Assembly: GCA_020635075.1 (NCBI GenBank)
Contig: JACKAM010000004.1
Span: 490,055-554,054 of the forward strand
Length of the DNA: 64,000 bases
From: Pseudobdellovibrionaceae bacterium
GTDB lineage: Bacteria > Bdellovibrionota > Bdellovibrionia > Bdellovibrionales > UBA1609
Reading direction: 5' to 3'
Both the position numbers and the translations under genes were made by a program. The first letter of the stretch is position 1, and every line of letters begins with the position of its first letter. The notes below the pieces were generated by a model. The model saw only the letters and a program-made list of their open reading frames with translations, did no database searches and was not told the origin of the DNA. This document shows, in pieces, positions 1 through 8,736 of this stretch.

Positions 1-632
1 TGCGGGCAGTAATCGAGCGCAATTTGGAGGAAGTGAACAAGTGGCTCTCACGCGGCGCCAACCCGAATTGGACCGAGGGCGGTGGAGAACTAGTGGCAAA
101 TCGGGGAAAGACTCCTTTGATGGTGGCCGTGCAACAAAAGGATGAGCACATCGCTCGCATTTTGATTCTTCAACCTGGTATCGATCTTAATGTGACTGAC
201 TTGGCCGGAGAAACGGCCTTGATGAAGGCGGTGAGGCTCTTGTTAAATGAGACCTGTCAGCTTCTGGTGGAGAGGGGAGCGGATCATACTCTTGTCAGTA
301 ATGACGGAATGAACTTGCTTATTGCGGCTTGCCAAACCAACGAAGTGGAGGTGGTGAAGGCGGTTTGGGAATTGGGTGGATTAAATGCTAACCAGGCCAC
401 CAATAACGGCTGGACGCCTCTCATGTTTGCCGCTAACCACGGAAACGTCAAAATGGTGGAGTTTCTCCTCGGCAATGGGTCTGAGCCCAGCTTTCGTTCA
501 CCGACTCTTAAGATCACCGCCTTGGATTTGGCCCGCAAAACCATGGCCTCAAGCACTCGCGACAATCCTCATCTCAAAAAGAATTTTGAATACATTATTG
601 AACTACTGGTTAGTGCCACAACGGCCGCCTAG
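1..632 (+). CDS. ankyrin-repeat protein, 5' end outside the window
   Basis: The reading frame is open to the left edge of the window and already reads as ankyrin sequence (AVIERNLEEVNKWLSRGANPN), so the TTG at 24 is probably not the true start. About five ankyrin repeats follow, recognisable by TPLMVAV, GETALMKAV, GMNLLIAAC and GWTPLMFAANHGN blocks with GADP/GADH-type turns. Ankyrin stacks bind other proteins; no catalytic domain is visible, so partner and process are unknown. The stop codon overlaps the stop of the convergent Rsm22-like gene by 4 bp. Confidence 0.85.
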   Translation, partial: RAVIERNLEEVNKWLSRGANPNWTEGGGELVANRGKTPLMVAVQQKDEHIARILILQPGIDLNVTDLAGETALMKAVRLLLNETCQLLVERGADHTLVSNDGMNLLIAACQTNEVEVVKAVWELGGLNANQATNNGWTPLMFAANHGNVKMVEFLLGNGSEPSFRSPTLKITALDLARKTMASSTRDNPHLKKNFEYIIELLVSATTAA

Positions 633-1717
633 TCTGAGCGCCCGCTCATTCTTTCTTGCAAGTGACAGGAGAGAATCTCGATTTCCTCCTGGGGACGAAT
701 TTCGTTGCCTTTGGTGATAGATTTTCCAGAAAGGCGAACCAATGCTCCACGTGGGATAATCGGCGCTTTTCCTTCTTTTTTCAGCCAGGCTAAAAATTCT
801 CGCTTCGGTCCGCGACAGGCCGCCTGTCGGGTCTTGCCCTTTTCTTTCTGGGTATCACCAATGACTCGACAGAGTCCTTGATGAGCAACGGGTTTTTCAC
901 GACTGGCTAGTAAATACGAAAAGGTGAGGCTGCGATTATCCAAAGGCAGATGCTGTTCAAGCCTCATCATCCAATCGGGACGCTCAATGAGAATTCGATC
1001 ATGGCACCAATCTTGTTTTGATTGGGTAAGTAGTGGGCAGGCCTCCTGGTGAGGACATGGGCCCCACAGAGAGTACCCCTTGTCGATGAGCTTATGCCTC
1101 ACCTCCATCAACTGCCGGCCCCTATGGCGGGTCGAAGGTTCGACAATCAAAACATGGGAGTAGGAGAAAAGAGAATCCGGAAATGAATCGAGTTCATTAA
1201 GGGAATAACTCATCAAGGCCAAGGATTTCTCGCTCTGGGAAAGGGGTAGTTCGCGCCCCTCCATCACACAAAACGGAATATTTGTTTGCCTCGAATCGGC
1301 CCAGGATTGGTGCTCGGATCGGGCCAAGGGAGAGGATTCAATAGAGACAAATTCCGTCGGTTGAGTTGCCGGTTCCAACAATTCCCAAACCAGGTGGCCC
1401 GTGCCTGGACCGGAGCCAAAGTCCACAATCCGCTCGACCTTATCAAAGAATCCCAATCGTCGCCCTTCTTCGACCACCGCCCGCAGGCGCAACCAATTGA
1501 GGGGCAAAAAGTAGGCCCAGTAGGCGGCCCGGTGGGAGGATTCCCTCCAAATTAAATCGCTTCCGCCTTTCGTGTTATAGAGATCACTCAAAGCAATCAC
1601 CGCCTCCGCTAAGGGCACGGGGCGATCAAGTCGGTAGCCTGTGGCCTCAAGGCGGGAGCGCATGAGCTCAATGAGGGGTTCAGGAATAGTAAAGCGGGGT
1701 AGATTTCGTAACTTCAT
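629..1717 (-). CDS. Rsm22-family (METTL17-like) ribosome-associated methyltransferase-like protein
   Basis: A 362-residue protein of the Rsm22 family, which acts in assembly of the small ribosomal subunit in mitochondria and is widespread in bacteria. The SAM-binding fold is seen in VDFGSGPGTGHLVWE (about residues 98-112). A Cys-rich insert near residues 220-240 (GPCPHQEACPL followed by DWCH) is the family's characteristic metal or Fe-S site. The C-terminus is a small basic beta-rich tail. The gene is convergent with the ankyrin gene and divergent from the aldolase gene. The family assignment is firm; enzymatic activity is uncertain because several homologues are thought to be assembly factors rather than active methyltransferases. 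Confidence 0.85.
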   Translation of the reverse strand: MKLRNLPRFTIPEPLIELMRSRLEATGYRLDRPVPLAEAVIALSDLYNTKGGSDLIWRESSHRAAYWAYFLPLNWLRLRAVVEEGRRLGFFDKVERIVDFGSGPGTGHLVWELLEPATQPTEFVSIESSPLARSEHQSWADSRQTNIPFCVMEGRELPLSQSEKSLALMSYSLNELDSFPDSLFSYSHVLIVEPSTRHRGRQLMEVRHKLIDKGYSLWGPCPHQEACPLLTQSKQDWCHDRILIERPDWMMRLEQHLPLDNRSLTFSYLLASREKPVAHQGLCRVIGDTQKEKGKTRQAACRGPKREFLAWLKKEGKAPIIPRGALVRLSGKSITKGNEIRPQEEIEILSCHLQERMSGRSD

Positions 1718-1810
1718 CTGAGAGGGGAATATGACACGTAAAATCGAAGCCGTCTACCTTGACTCACCTATACCCCTAGGGCAAGACTGGCTCAGTGAGA
1801 AAGGTTATCA

Positions 1811-2470
1811 ATGGAATCCCCGTCTGAAATTGAGCTCCACGACAAGATCATTCAAGTATGTCAGCGCCTGTACAATCGCAATATGTTAGCGGCGGGTGAT
1901 GGGAATGTGAGCTATCGGGTGTCTGACGAACACATCATCATGACTCCTTCGGGGCGTGCAAAGGCTTTTTTGAAGCGGGAGGAAATGACGGCCGTTGATT
2001 TGGCGGGTGAGGTATTGTCGGGTAAGCCGTCCAACGAAATGCTCATGCATTTGGAGATCTATCGCCAATGTCCCAAAGCCAAAGCTGTTGTTCACGCCCA
2101 CCCACCTCATGCGGTGGCTTGGTCAGTGGCCAGGCCTGACTTGGCAGAATTGCCAGCAACAGCCCTGGCCGAAGTCATCCTCACCACCGGCGGTATTCCC
2201 ATTGTTCCTTACGCTCGGCCGGGAACCAGTGCTATGGGTGAAGTACTTAGACCCTATCTTCCCGATCACCGGCTCATGGTATTGAGTCGACACGGGGGAC
2301 TGAGTTGGGGAGAAGATTTGGATGAGGCGGTGAATGGAATGGAGCGCCTGGAACATTCCGCTCAGATGTTGGCCATTGCCCAGGGCCTCGGAGGTCTGAC
2401 CTCTTTGCCGGAAGATGAGGTTCGCCAACTAAAAGAATTGCGCAAACAAATTGGAGAGAGGCTGTTATGA
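1811..2470 (+). CDS. class II aldolase/adducin-family protein, probable methylthioribulose-1-phosphate aldolase (or MtnB dehydratase)
   Basis: A 219-residue FucA/adducin-type enzyme. Zinc-site residues are visible: HAH (His95, His97) and His161 in SRHGGLSWG, with the catalytic-type Glu76 in PSNEMLMHLE. It overlaps mtnA by ATGA and mtnP follows, so its substrate is almost certainly 5-methylthioribulose-1-phosphate. Two activities are known in this family: MtnB dehydratase of the methionine salvage pathway, and the aldolase of the DHAP shunt, which yields DHAP and methylthioacetaldehyde. No mtnC, mtnD, mtnE, mtnW or mtnX is present in the window, which favours the aldolase, but sequence alone does not settle it. 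Confidence 0.8.
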   Translation: MESPSEIELHDKIIQVCQRLYNRNMLAAGDGNVSYRVSDEHIIMTPSGRAKAFLKREEMTAVDLAGEVLSGKPSNEMLMHLEIYRQCPKAKAVVHAHPPHAVAWSVARPDLAELPATALAEVILTTGGIPIVPYARPGTSAMGEVLRPYLPDHRLMVLSRHGGLSWGEDLDEAVNGMERLEHSAQMLAIAQGLGGLTSLPEDEVRQLKELRKQIGERLL

Positions 2471-3495
2471 AAGATATGCACTCCTTGGGATTAAGAATTC
2501 AATCAGGATTGTTACAGGTTCTTGATCAACAAAAACTCCCAAATGAAGAAGTTTGGGTCACCTGCCAGAATCCAGACGACATGGTCGAGTGCATTCGTCA
2601 TCTTAAAGTCAGAGGTGCTCCCCTCATTGGAGTTTCTGCGGCGCTTAGCCTGGCCCAATTTGCTGAAATGGGGGCTGACGAGAAGGATTTCATGCGGGCG
2701 GCCGCTCAACTTAGAGATTCGCGTCCCACGGCCGTTAATCTTATGGCTGCGGTAGATCGAATGACCAGCTTTGTAAAGGGAAACTACAGTGCTCAGTCGG
2801 TTTTGGAATTGGCAGAGACGATCTTTAACGAGGATGTAGATCTGTGTGCCGGCATCGCCAGAAGTGGCGAAGCCGTCCTTGTGGACGGGGACTCGGTACT
2901 TACCCACTGCAACACTGGCGGTTTGGCCACGGCAGGGGTGGGGACTGCGTTGGGAGTCATCCGTCAGGCTCATGAGGCGGGAAAGAAGATTCATGTGTAC
3001 GTGGATGAAACCAGACCCTTGCTGCAGGGTGGACGCCTGACCACCTATGAGCTGTCCAAGCTGGGGATTCCCTACACTCTCATTTGTGACAACATGGCGG
3101 CCTCATTGATGGCAGCAGGCAAAATCCAAAAGGCCATTGTTGGTGCTGATCGGATCGCTCTGAATGGAGACTTTGCTAATAAGGTAGGAACTTACGGTGT
3201 GGCGGTGCTGTGCCATCACCACAACATCCCTTTTTATGTGGCAGCCCCTTACACGACCGTGGATTTTGAGTGTCAGACCGGAGCAGGGATTCCTATTGAG
3301 GAACGCAAACCTGAAGAAGTGAGGGGCGTATCAGGGGCCTTTGGCTCTGTTGACTGGGCAGCTCAGGGCTGTCAGGTTTTCAACCCAGCCTTTGATGTGA
3401 CACCAGCTAAGATTGTAACGGGTTGGATTTTGGATAAGGGATTATTTGGTCCCGAGGATATCGCACAGGGCGTTTTGGCGAAATTGAATCGATAA
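2467..3495 (+). CDS. mtnA: S-methyl-5-thioribose-1-phosphate isomerase
   Basis: A full-length MtnA of 342 residues, related to eIF2B subunits. It converts methylthioribose-1-phosphate to methylthioribulose-1-phosphate. Diagnostic motifs are RGAPLIG (49-55), THCNTGGLATAG (146-157, with the catalytic Cys148), VDETRPLLQGGRLT (179-192) and GADRIALNGD (226-235, with catalytic Asp228). The start codon overlaps the aldolase stop as ATGA, indicating translational coupling. It occupies the middle step between MtnP and the aldolase. Confidence 0.95.
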   Translation: MKDMHSLGLRIQSGLLQVLDQQKLPNEEVWVTCQNPDDMVECIRHLKVRGAPLIGVSAALSLAQFAEMGADEKDFMRAAAQLRDSRPTAVNLMAAVDRMTSFVKGNYSAQSVLELAETIFNEDVDLCAGIARSGEAVLVDGDSVLTHCNTGGLATAGVGTALGVIRQAHEAGKKIHVYVDETRPLLQGGRLTTYELSKLGIPYTLICDNMAASLMAAGKIQKAIVGADRIALNGDFANKVGTYGVAVLCHHHNIPFYVAAPYTTVDFECQTGAGIPIEERKPEEVRGVSGAFGSVDWAAQGCQVFNPAFDVTPAKIVTGWILDKGLFGPEDIAQGVLAKLNR

Positions 3496-3512
3496 GAGAG
3501 GGAGAGAGAATC

Positions 3513-4358
3513 ATGTGGGCAATAATTGGTGGATCTGGTTTCGAAAAGTTTGATGGCTTCAAGGCAATTGGCGATGTAGATAGAGAAACCCCCTTCGGCC
3601 TTGCCAGCTCGGGAATCAAGAGAGTACAGCTAGGAAGTCACGAATGTCTTTTTGTCTCTCGCCATGGGAGCCATCACGAGCTGTTGCCAAGTGAAGTTAA
3701 CTTTCGCGCCAATATTTTTGCTCTCAAGCGGGCAGGGGCCAAGGCGATCGTGAGCTTTTCCGCAATTGGCAGCCTCCGTCAGGAGTACAAGCCGGGAGAT
3801 ATGGTTATTCCGGTTCAGTACATGGATCGCACCAAAGGGGTTCGCGCCCATACATTTTGTGGAGACGGCATTGTAGGGCACGTTTCCTTGGCGAAACCGA
3901 TCTGCCAAAGCATGGCCAATAAAGCAATGGAGCTGACAAACGGTGTCTCCTTCGACCGTCATATAGGGCAGACATATGTGTGCATCGAAGGCCCCTTCTT
4001 TTCCACTAAAGCTGAATCCAATTGGTACCGCTCGATGGGCGCTGATATCATCGGCATGACTCATTGTCCGGAAGTGGGGCTAGCTCGTGAGGCTGGTCTT
4101 CCCTACTTACCCTGTTGCTTCGTGACCGATTACGACTGTTGGGACGACAGCATTCCTCACGTTACTTTGGAAGAAGTGATTCAAACTATGAGGCAAAATA
4201 ACAGTAAGGCCTTTGAGGTTGCTGAGAAGGTTTTGGCCTCTGGAAGTAGCCTGTATGAGGGCTGCGACTGTGCCGAGCAGGGCTTGCGAATGGGTCTTAT
4301 GACACCTAAAGAGGCCATTCCTTCAGACAAGATGCAGTGGCTTGAGGTCCTCCTCTAA
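3513..4358 (+). CDS. mtnP: S-methyl-5'-thioadenosine phosphorylase
   Basis: A 281-residue PNP/MTAP-family phosphorylase that splits methylthioadenosine with phosphate into adenine and methylthioribose-1-phosphate. It starts with the phosphate-binding loop IIGGSGFEKF and contains SRHGSHHELLPSEVNFRANI. The base-specificity loop TDYDCW at 205-210 carries the two Asp residues typical of adenine-preferring members. MTHCPEVGLAREA matches the family active-site helix. A strong Shine-Dalgarno (gagagggagagag) lies just upstream. It supplies the substrate of MtnA, so the operon runs in reverse pathway order. Confidence 0.93.
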   Translation: MWAIIGGSGFEKFDGFKAIGDVDRETPFGLASSGIKRVQLGSHECLFVSRHGSHHELLPSEVNFRANIFALKRAGAKAIVSFSAIGSLRQEYKPGDMVIPVQYMDRTKGVRAHTFCGDGIVGHVSLAKPICQSMANKAMELTNGVSFDRHIGQTYVCIEGPFFSTKAESNWYRSMGADIIGMTHCPEVGLAREAGLPYLPCCFVTDYDCWDDSIPHVTLEEVIQTMRQNNSKAFEVAEKVLASGSSLYEGCDCAEQGLRMGLMTPKEAIPSDKMQWLEVLL

Positions 4359-4369
4359 CCAAGAGGAGG
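4349..4369 (+). terminator. hairpin at the end of the mtn operon
   Basis: A perfect 8-bp stem (CCTCCTCT / AGAGGAGG) with a 5-nt loop spans the mtnP stop codon. There is no clear T-tract after it, so it may be a weak or factor-assisted terminator. Confidence 0.4.
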
Positions 4370-4681
4370 CATCTGTTTACTTCTCTGACAGCTGTATAAA
4401 TAGCTGGGAATACGTCAATTTTTTGGCCCTGATGCCAGAAGAAAAAGTGTCTCATTTTGAGATTCAGGCTGAGTGCCTCTTTTTGTTTCCAACCGTCGTG
4501 GTAGGATAAGACCATCATTATTGGTTGGCTGGAAAAGAAGAATAATTTGGGTTGAGTGGTCCTGCCTCTTTCACTATTCGGGTTCGTTGTCACACGTAAA
4601 CATTGAGTGAAATTCTCACGTACTGTTGATTCGTTGCAGGCGAACTGGCCTCTTTCCTTTGTGGAATTTAGAGGTGAATAA
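4359..4681. other. intergenic region before the VWA/TSP3 operon
   Basis: About 320 bases without a convincing gene. A GAGGTG ribosome-binding site at 4671-4676 precedes the TTG start at 4682. No clean sigma-70, sigma-54 or sigma-28 promoter could be assigned by eye, although the operon promoter is expected here. Confidence 0.5.
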
Positions 4682-6850
4682 TTGAAAAAACTGACGATGT
4701 CGCGCAAGACAAAGTGGGCCATTGGGTTAAAAGCTGCCATAGCTTTGGTGATCTTGATTGTATCCTTTCAGCAGTGCTCGGATGTGCACCTAAAGGGCGC
4801 GGAGGACTTGCAGTCCTTTGAAAGCCGAGGATTCCCCTTTCGTCTGCAGCCCCCGACGGAGTTTCCTTCCCATCATCGCTATGTGATTTTGGTCGATATG
4901 TCTAACTCCATGGTATCGGGACCCTGTCCCTTTGATGTGGGTAATGATCCCAGATTTCATACCGACAGCCCACACTATCAGTGGGACCCTAACAAGCCTG
5001 ATCCGCGGGCTGATCGCAATGATGGTCGGACCATCGCGCGCGACTGCCAAGTGGATGCGAGCCTGCCAATCCAAAAGGGGGCCGAGTTAGCCCCGCTCCC
5101 TGATTTGTTTGCCTCGCCCCCAATTCAGTACTCCACTTATCGTGGCAATGACTTTGCTGGAGACCGACTGGCTGCCCTTCGCACCTGGATGGATCAATTG
5201 CGGAATAATCTCCCTGATCAGGTCAAGGAACGCTCCAGGGTAATGATTGTTCCGGTTTCGGGGGGGATTTCTCAGACCAAGCTGTTTGAGCGCTTTCCCA
5301 TGCAGATGAAGTTCTACACCCTGACGGACCCCATTTTGGAAAGTGCTCTGGTGGAGTTGGAGACCATTCACTCGTCCGACTACCTGCAGGTCCAGAGCCC
5401 GAGTATCCTGCGTTGGTTTAACACCATCATGGGAACCACGGCCCCGGGCGATATCATGAACGATCTTTATCGTACCATTCGCGATGACATGAGAATGCTT
5501 AACGACCTGGGGCAGCTCACTTATAGCGCCTACAATATGTATTACTTTGGTGACGGGCTAGTGAAGCCCGTCAAAAAGAATATCGAAGATGTGCTCAAGA
5601 TTCACCCACGCTGTAATGCCTGTAGTGGCGATTTCGACAGCTGCACCGGTGTTTGTACTGAACTAAGAAACGACATGGAGCTCATGTGGGGTCAGCACAA
5701 CCTGAACTCCGAGGAGAGCTTGGATTTTAGGATTTCCCTGATTCAGGCCCTTCCCAAATATTATGGGGGAGGGAAAGTCAAAATTGGCTTTATTGAGACC
5801 CACCCGGAGCGCATCGATGCCGTCCATCCGGCGGCCACCATGTTCGATAAGCTCATCGACCTGGCCCTACAGAGGAAGGACCGAATTCGCCGTTACTTTA
5901 TCAATAGTCCTCGCCCTCCCTTTGATCTTGCCGCCCAATCTCAGGAGCTAACGACTTTTAAGCTGACACACCTTTATGTTCTTAATCCCAACGTGAGGGT
6001 TAGTTTGGACAACAAATTGCTGGTGGATTCTGACGGTGACGGTCTTTTTGATGTGGACGAAGCCAAGTACGGAACAAGTCCCACCAATGCTCGCACCAAT
6101 GGGGCCTGTTTGGATAGCTTATCCACAAACCCACTTTTTTCTGAACAGTGTGCTTTGTTTGCTCAAGGAGATGCCTGCAATACGAAGTTGGACATTGACT
6201 CGGACTCTCTCAACGAGTGCGAGGAAATGGTTTTAGGCACGGATGATTTTGATTTCGACACCGATGGAGACTCCATCCCCGACAGTTTGGAATGGATCTA
6301 TGGGTTTAATCCTAACAGCAATGACCTGGAAGTAGACACCAACGGAGATGGCTACCCCAATTTAATCAACTTCGCCGCAGGGTTATCTCCGACTCATCAC
6401 CTGAAGGAAGTGAACCCCACATGGCTGACTCGATATTCGGTCGATTTGATTGATTATGAAGAGATCAACGATCCATCTGTGGGTCGGGTGTTGGTGGACC
6501 GCCACCAGGTCATGCTTAACCAAATGGCTGTGGCTCAGACCATGGCCTTTGATCCATTGGGCCAGGCCGAGATGTTTTCGCGTGCTCCCAGTTCGGTGCT
6601 GTCACATATGTCTTTTGCAGATGCAGTGATTCCGCCTGAGCTTCAGCTCCTGGGATTTAACCGCAGTCCGAACGTGAACACGATTCTGGCTTTGGCTCGA
6701 ATCGTCAATCCTGATAGTCCGGAATTGGTCTACTGGAGGCTGATGAGAGCGGAGGTTCTCTCTATTAGTCGTCCGGGTGCTCGACTCATTGATTTGTCAG
6801 CCTTTAAACAGATTCGCGCGATTGATCAGAATCCGGCAGGAGGAATTTAG
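4682..6850 (+). CDS. large lipoprotein with VWA domain and thrombospondin type-3 calcium repeats
   Basis: A 722-residue exported lipoprotein. The signal peptide ends in SFQQC (Cys32), an atypical lipobox with Gln before Cys, followed by SDVHL. The VWA domain begins at YVILVDMSNSM, with the metal-site D72-x-S74-x-S76 pattern. From about residue 450 there are DxDxDG-type TSP3 repeats (DSDGDGLFDVDEAKYGTSP, DTDGDSIPDSLEW, DTNGDGYPN) that should bind calcium, with a Cys-containing insert between them. The TTG start is supported by GAGGTG five bases upstream. First gene of a four-gene operon. A surface adhesive or structural role is inferred from the domains; the true function is unknown. Confidence 0.8.
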   Translation: MKKLTMSRKTKWAIGLKAAIALVILIVSFQQCSDVHLKGAEDLQSFESRGFPFRLQPPTEFPSHHRYVILVDMSNSMVSGPCPFDVGNDPRFHTDSPHYQWDPNKPDPRADRNDGRTIARDCQVDASLPIQKGAELAPLPDLFASPPIQYSTYRGNDFAGDRLAALRTWMDQLRNNLPDQVKERSRVMIVPVSGGISQTKLFERFPMQMKFYTLTDPILESALVELETIHSSDYLQVQSPSILRWFNTIMGTTAPGDIMNDLYRTIRDDMRMLNDLGQLTYSAYNMYYFGDGLVKPVKKNIEDVLKIHPRCNACSGDFDSCTGVCTELRNDMELMWGQHNLNSEESLDFRISLIQALPKYYGGGKVKIGFIETHPERIDAVHPAATMFDKLIDLALQRKDRIRRYFINSPRPPFDLAAQSQELTTFKLTHLYVLNPNVRVSLDNKLLVDSDGDGLFDVDEAKYGTSPTNARTNGACLDSLSTNPLFSEQCALFAQGDACNTKLDIDSDSLNECEEMVLGTDDFDFDTDGDSIPDSLEWIYGFNPNSNDLEVDTNGDGYPNLINFAAGLSPTHHLKEVNPTWLTRYSVDLIDYEEINDPSVGRVLVDRHQVMLNQMAVAQTMAFDPLGQAEMFSRAPSSVLSHMSFADAVIPPELQLLGFNRSPNVNTILALARIVNPDSPELVYWRLMRAEVLSISRPGARLIDLSAFKQIRAIDQNPAGGI

Positions 6851-6852
6851 TT

Positions 6853-8736
6853 ATGTTCAACGGGGGGAATTGTTGGACAGAAAATAGAGGGGAAAAGGTA
6901 GTTTTATCCCTGATGCACCTGATTGCCCTGGTCGCTTTCGGCTGTTCTGAAGTGAAGCTAAATCCCATGGAAGATTTGGAATTGGTTTCGCAGAACATTC
7001 GTGGATTCAAGGCAAATATTTGTCCGCAGTCGGAAGTCATTTTGCCAAATAAGACCAAGTACTTGATTGTTGTGGATATGTCCCTGTCTAATATTGGAGG
7101 CTGGGATTTCGATAAGGGCCCAAACGGTGCCTTTGCGGCCTATTGGAACCCCAGTTATGCCACCGATTATGCCGGCGATCGATTTAAGGCCATTGAGACC
7201 TTTCTGGAGACCTGTGGCAATCAACAAGGAAACGAATTTGCGGTCATTGGGTTTTCCAACACCGCAGGTATTGTCACTACTAACAACAAAGGTGCTACAA
7301 GCCTGGAGTGTGAAGCCAATTTTAAGGATATCGCCACAGCTAAGAGCCATCTGAATCAGCTTTCCACCAGCCAGGAGTCAACAAAGACCTGGTATGAGAG
7401 GTGGCAACGACCCAATCATCTACAGTCTAACAATTGGCCGGGCATTATGGGCGTGACCAGTTATGAAAAGGCCCTGGGATGTGTCGAGCACATTGTGACC
7501 ACCGATATGTTGGAGTCCCAGGATGTGAACAACAAATACCATGTCTTGTTTATGTCGGATGGCTCTCCAGATGACGGCCGCGACAAGGGTGGAGTGGGTC
7601 AGGGTTGTAACGCCATCCCCGAAGGGCCAGACCGGGAGAAATGCTACGTCGAAGACATTCTGGACCATGTCGAGTTCACTATGCAGGCCTCTTTGGCCCG
7701 CAAGCAGGAAACCCGATTTCATACGATCTACTATGGCGGCAAAGACGACGACAGTGCCGACTTTTTGGATATCATTGCCGACTCTGGTAAATCCGGGAAG
7801 GCCTCCAAGCTTGAGTCATTTGCGGGTAATCCAGATGCGATCTGCCAAGTGATCATTAATCAGCTGGCCATCGATTATCAACCCAACTTTGCAGCGGTGG
7901 TCAACTTGACGACAATCCGTAAGAACGGCAAGTGGACGGCAGATTCAGACATGGATGGAGTTGAAGATGAGTTGGAGATGAGCTTGGGCTGGGACCCTCA
8001 GAACCCTCGCTCTCAGGTTTCAGGGATATTGGATGGGATATGTCAGCGTCTGGGAGGGGTTTCGGCCTGTCAGACCAAGCGCAGTGCCTTGACCTGCAAT
8101 GAAGCCAAGTTTAACTCCCTGGCTCTCAGTGACTGCGATATTAAAATTCTGGAATTGGACAATCCTGATATTCATCCGGATCAGGGTATCGACACAGATC
8201 GAGATGGAATGCCTGACTTCGTAGAGATCCTAAAGGGAACAAACCCCAAGATTGCAGATATGTCCTTTGACACGGATGGTGACGGTTACACCAATCGCAA
8301 GGAGATCTTGCGGGGAACAGATCCCTTCTTCAAAGATTCTGATCTACCTGAAAATCAAGTAGCCGACTATGATTCCCGATTTGTGGGTCCTCTTGATGAC
8401 ACCAGTAACTGCAAGAACGGCGCTTGGCAGTTAGACGCCAAGTTCATGCCTTCTCGCACGAATCAATCGACCAGCGGTCAGCCTCACGAGGTTATGAACC
8501 ACTACGAAAATGCGCAAATTGCCTTGATCTTTTACAGCTTGAGTCCTCGCAACTCCAGTGAGGTGACCACGCGGTTTTTTGGTCACATGGTCCCGATCGA
8601 CTACTGGTACCAGGAGAGAGTGGAGTACGATGATCGCGGTCGTCGTATCACTCGCATAGAAGAAATGATGAGCCCCATTAACGAGGGCATTATTACTGAG
8701 GACCTCTTTGATTTTCTGGGAGCGATTGCGCCATGA
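6853..8736 (+). CDS. VWA and TSP3-repeat lipoprotein, paralogue of the preceding gene
   Basis: A 627-residue lipoprotein with signal peptide ending VAFGC (Cys31) followed by SEVKL, matching the C-S-[DE]-V pattern of its upstream neighbour. The VWA domain starts at YLIVVDMSLSN, with metal-site D75, S77, S79, and is Cys-rich. TSP3-type repeats follow (DSDMDGVEDELE, DTDRDGMPDFVE, DTDGDGYTNRKE), separated by a conserved Cys module around DGICQRL, ACQTKR, LTCNEAK and DCDIKILEL. GGAGG lies 10 bases before the ATG. It is probably co-transcribed with the other three genes. Loss or retention of metal binding cannot be judged further from sequence. Confidence 0.8.
   Translation: MFNGGNCWTENRGEKVVLSLMHLIALVAFGCSEVKLNPMEDLELVSQNIRGFKANICPQSEVILPNKTKYLIVVDMSLSNIGGWDFDKGPNGAFAAYWNPSYATDYAGDRFKAIETFLETCGNQQGNEFAVIGFSNTAGIVTTNNKGATSLECEANFKDIATAKSHLNQLSTSQESTKTWYERWQRPNHLQSNNWPGIMGVTSYEKALGCVEHIVTTDMLESQDVNNKYHVLFMSDGSPDDGRDKGGVGQGCNAIPEGPDREKCYVEDILDHVEFTMQASLARKQETRFHTIYYGGKDDDSADFLDIIADSGKSGKASKLESFAGNPDAICQVIINQLAIDYQPNFAAVVNLTTIRKNGKWTADSDMDGVEDELEMSLGWDPQNPRSQVSGILDGICQRLGGVSACQTKRSALTCNEAKFNSLALSDCDIKILELDNPDIHPDQGIDTDRDGMPDFVEILKGTNPKIADMSFDTDGDGYTNRKEILRGTDPFFKDSDLPENQVADYDSRFVGPLDDTSNCKNGAWQLDAKFMPSRTNQSTSGQPHEVMNHYENAQIALIFYSLSPRNSSEVTTRFFGHMVPIDYWYQERVEYDDRGRRITRIEEMMSPINEGIITEDLFDFLGAIAP

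Noticed and set aside
1731..1889. 53-codon ORF overlapping the aldolase start
   Set aside because: It overlaps the aldolase by 79 bases and lacks recognisable features; probably chance.
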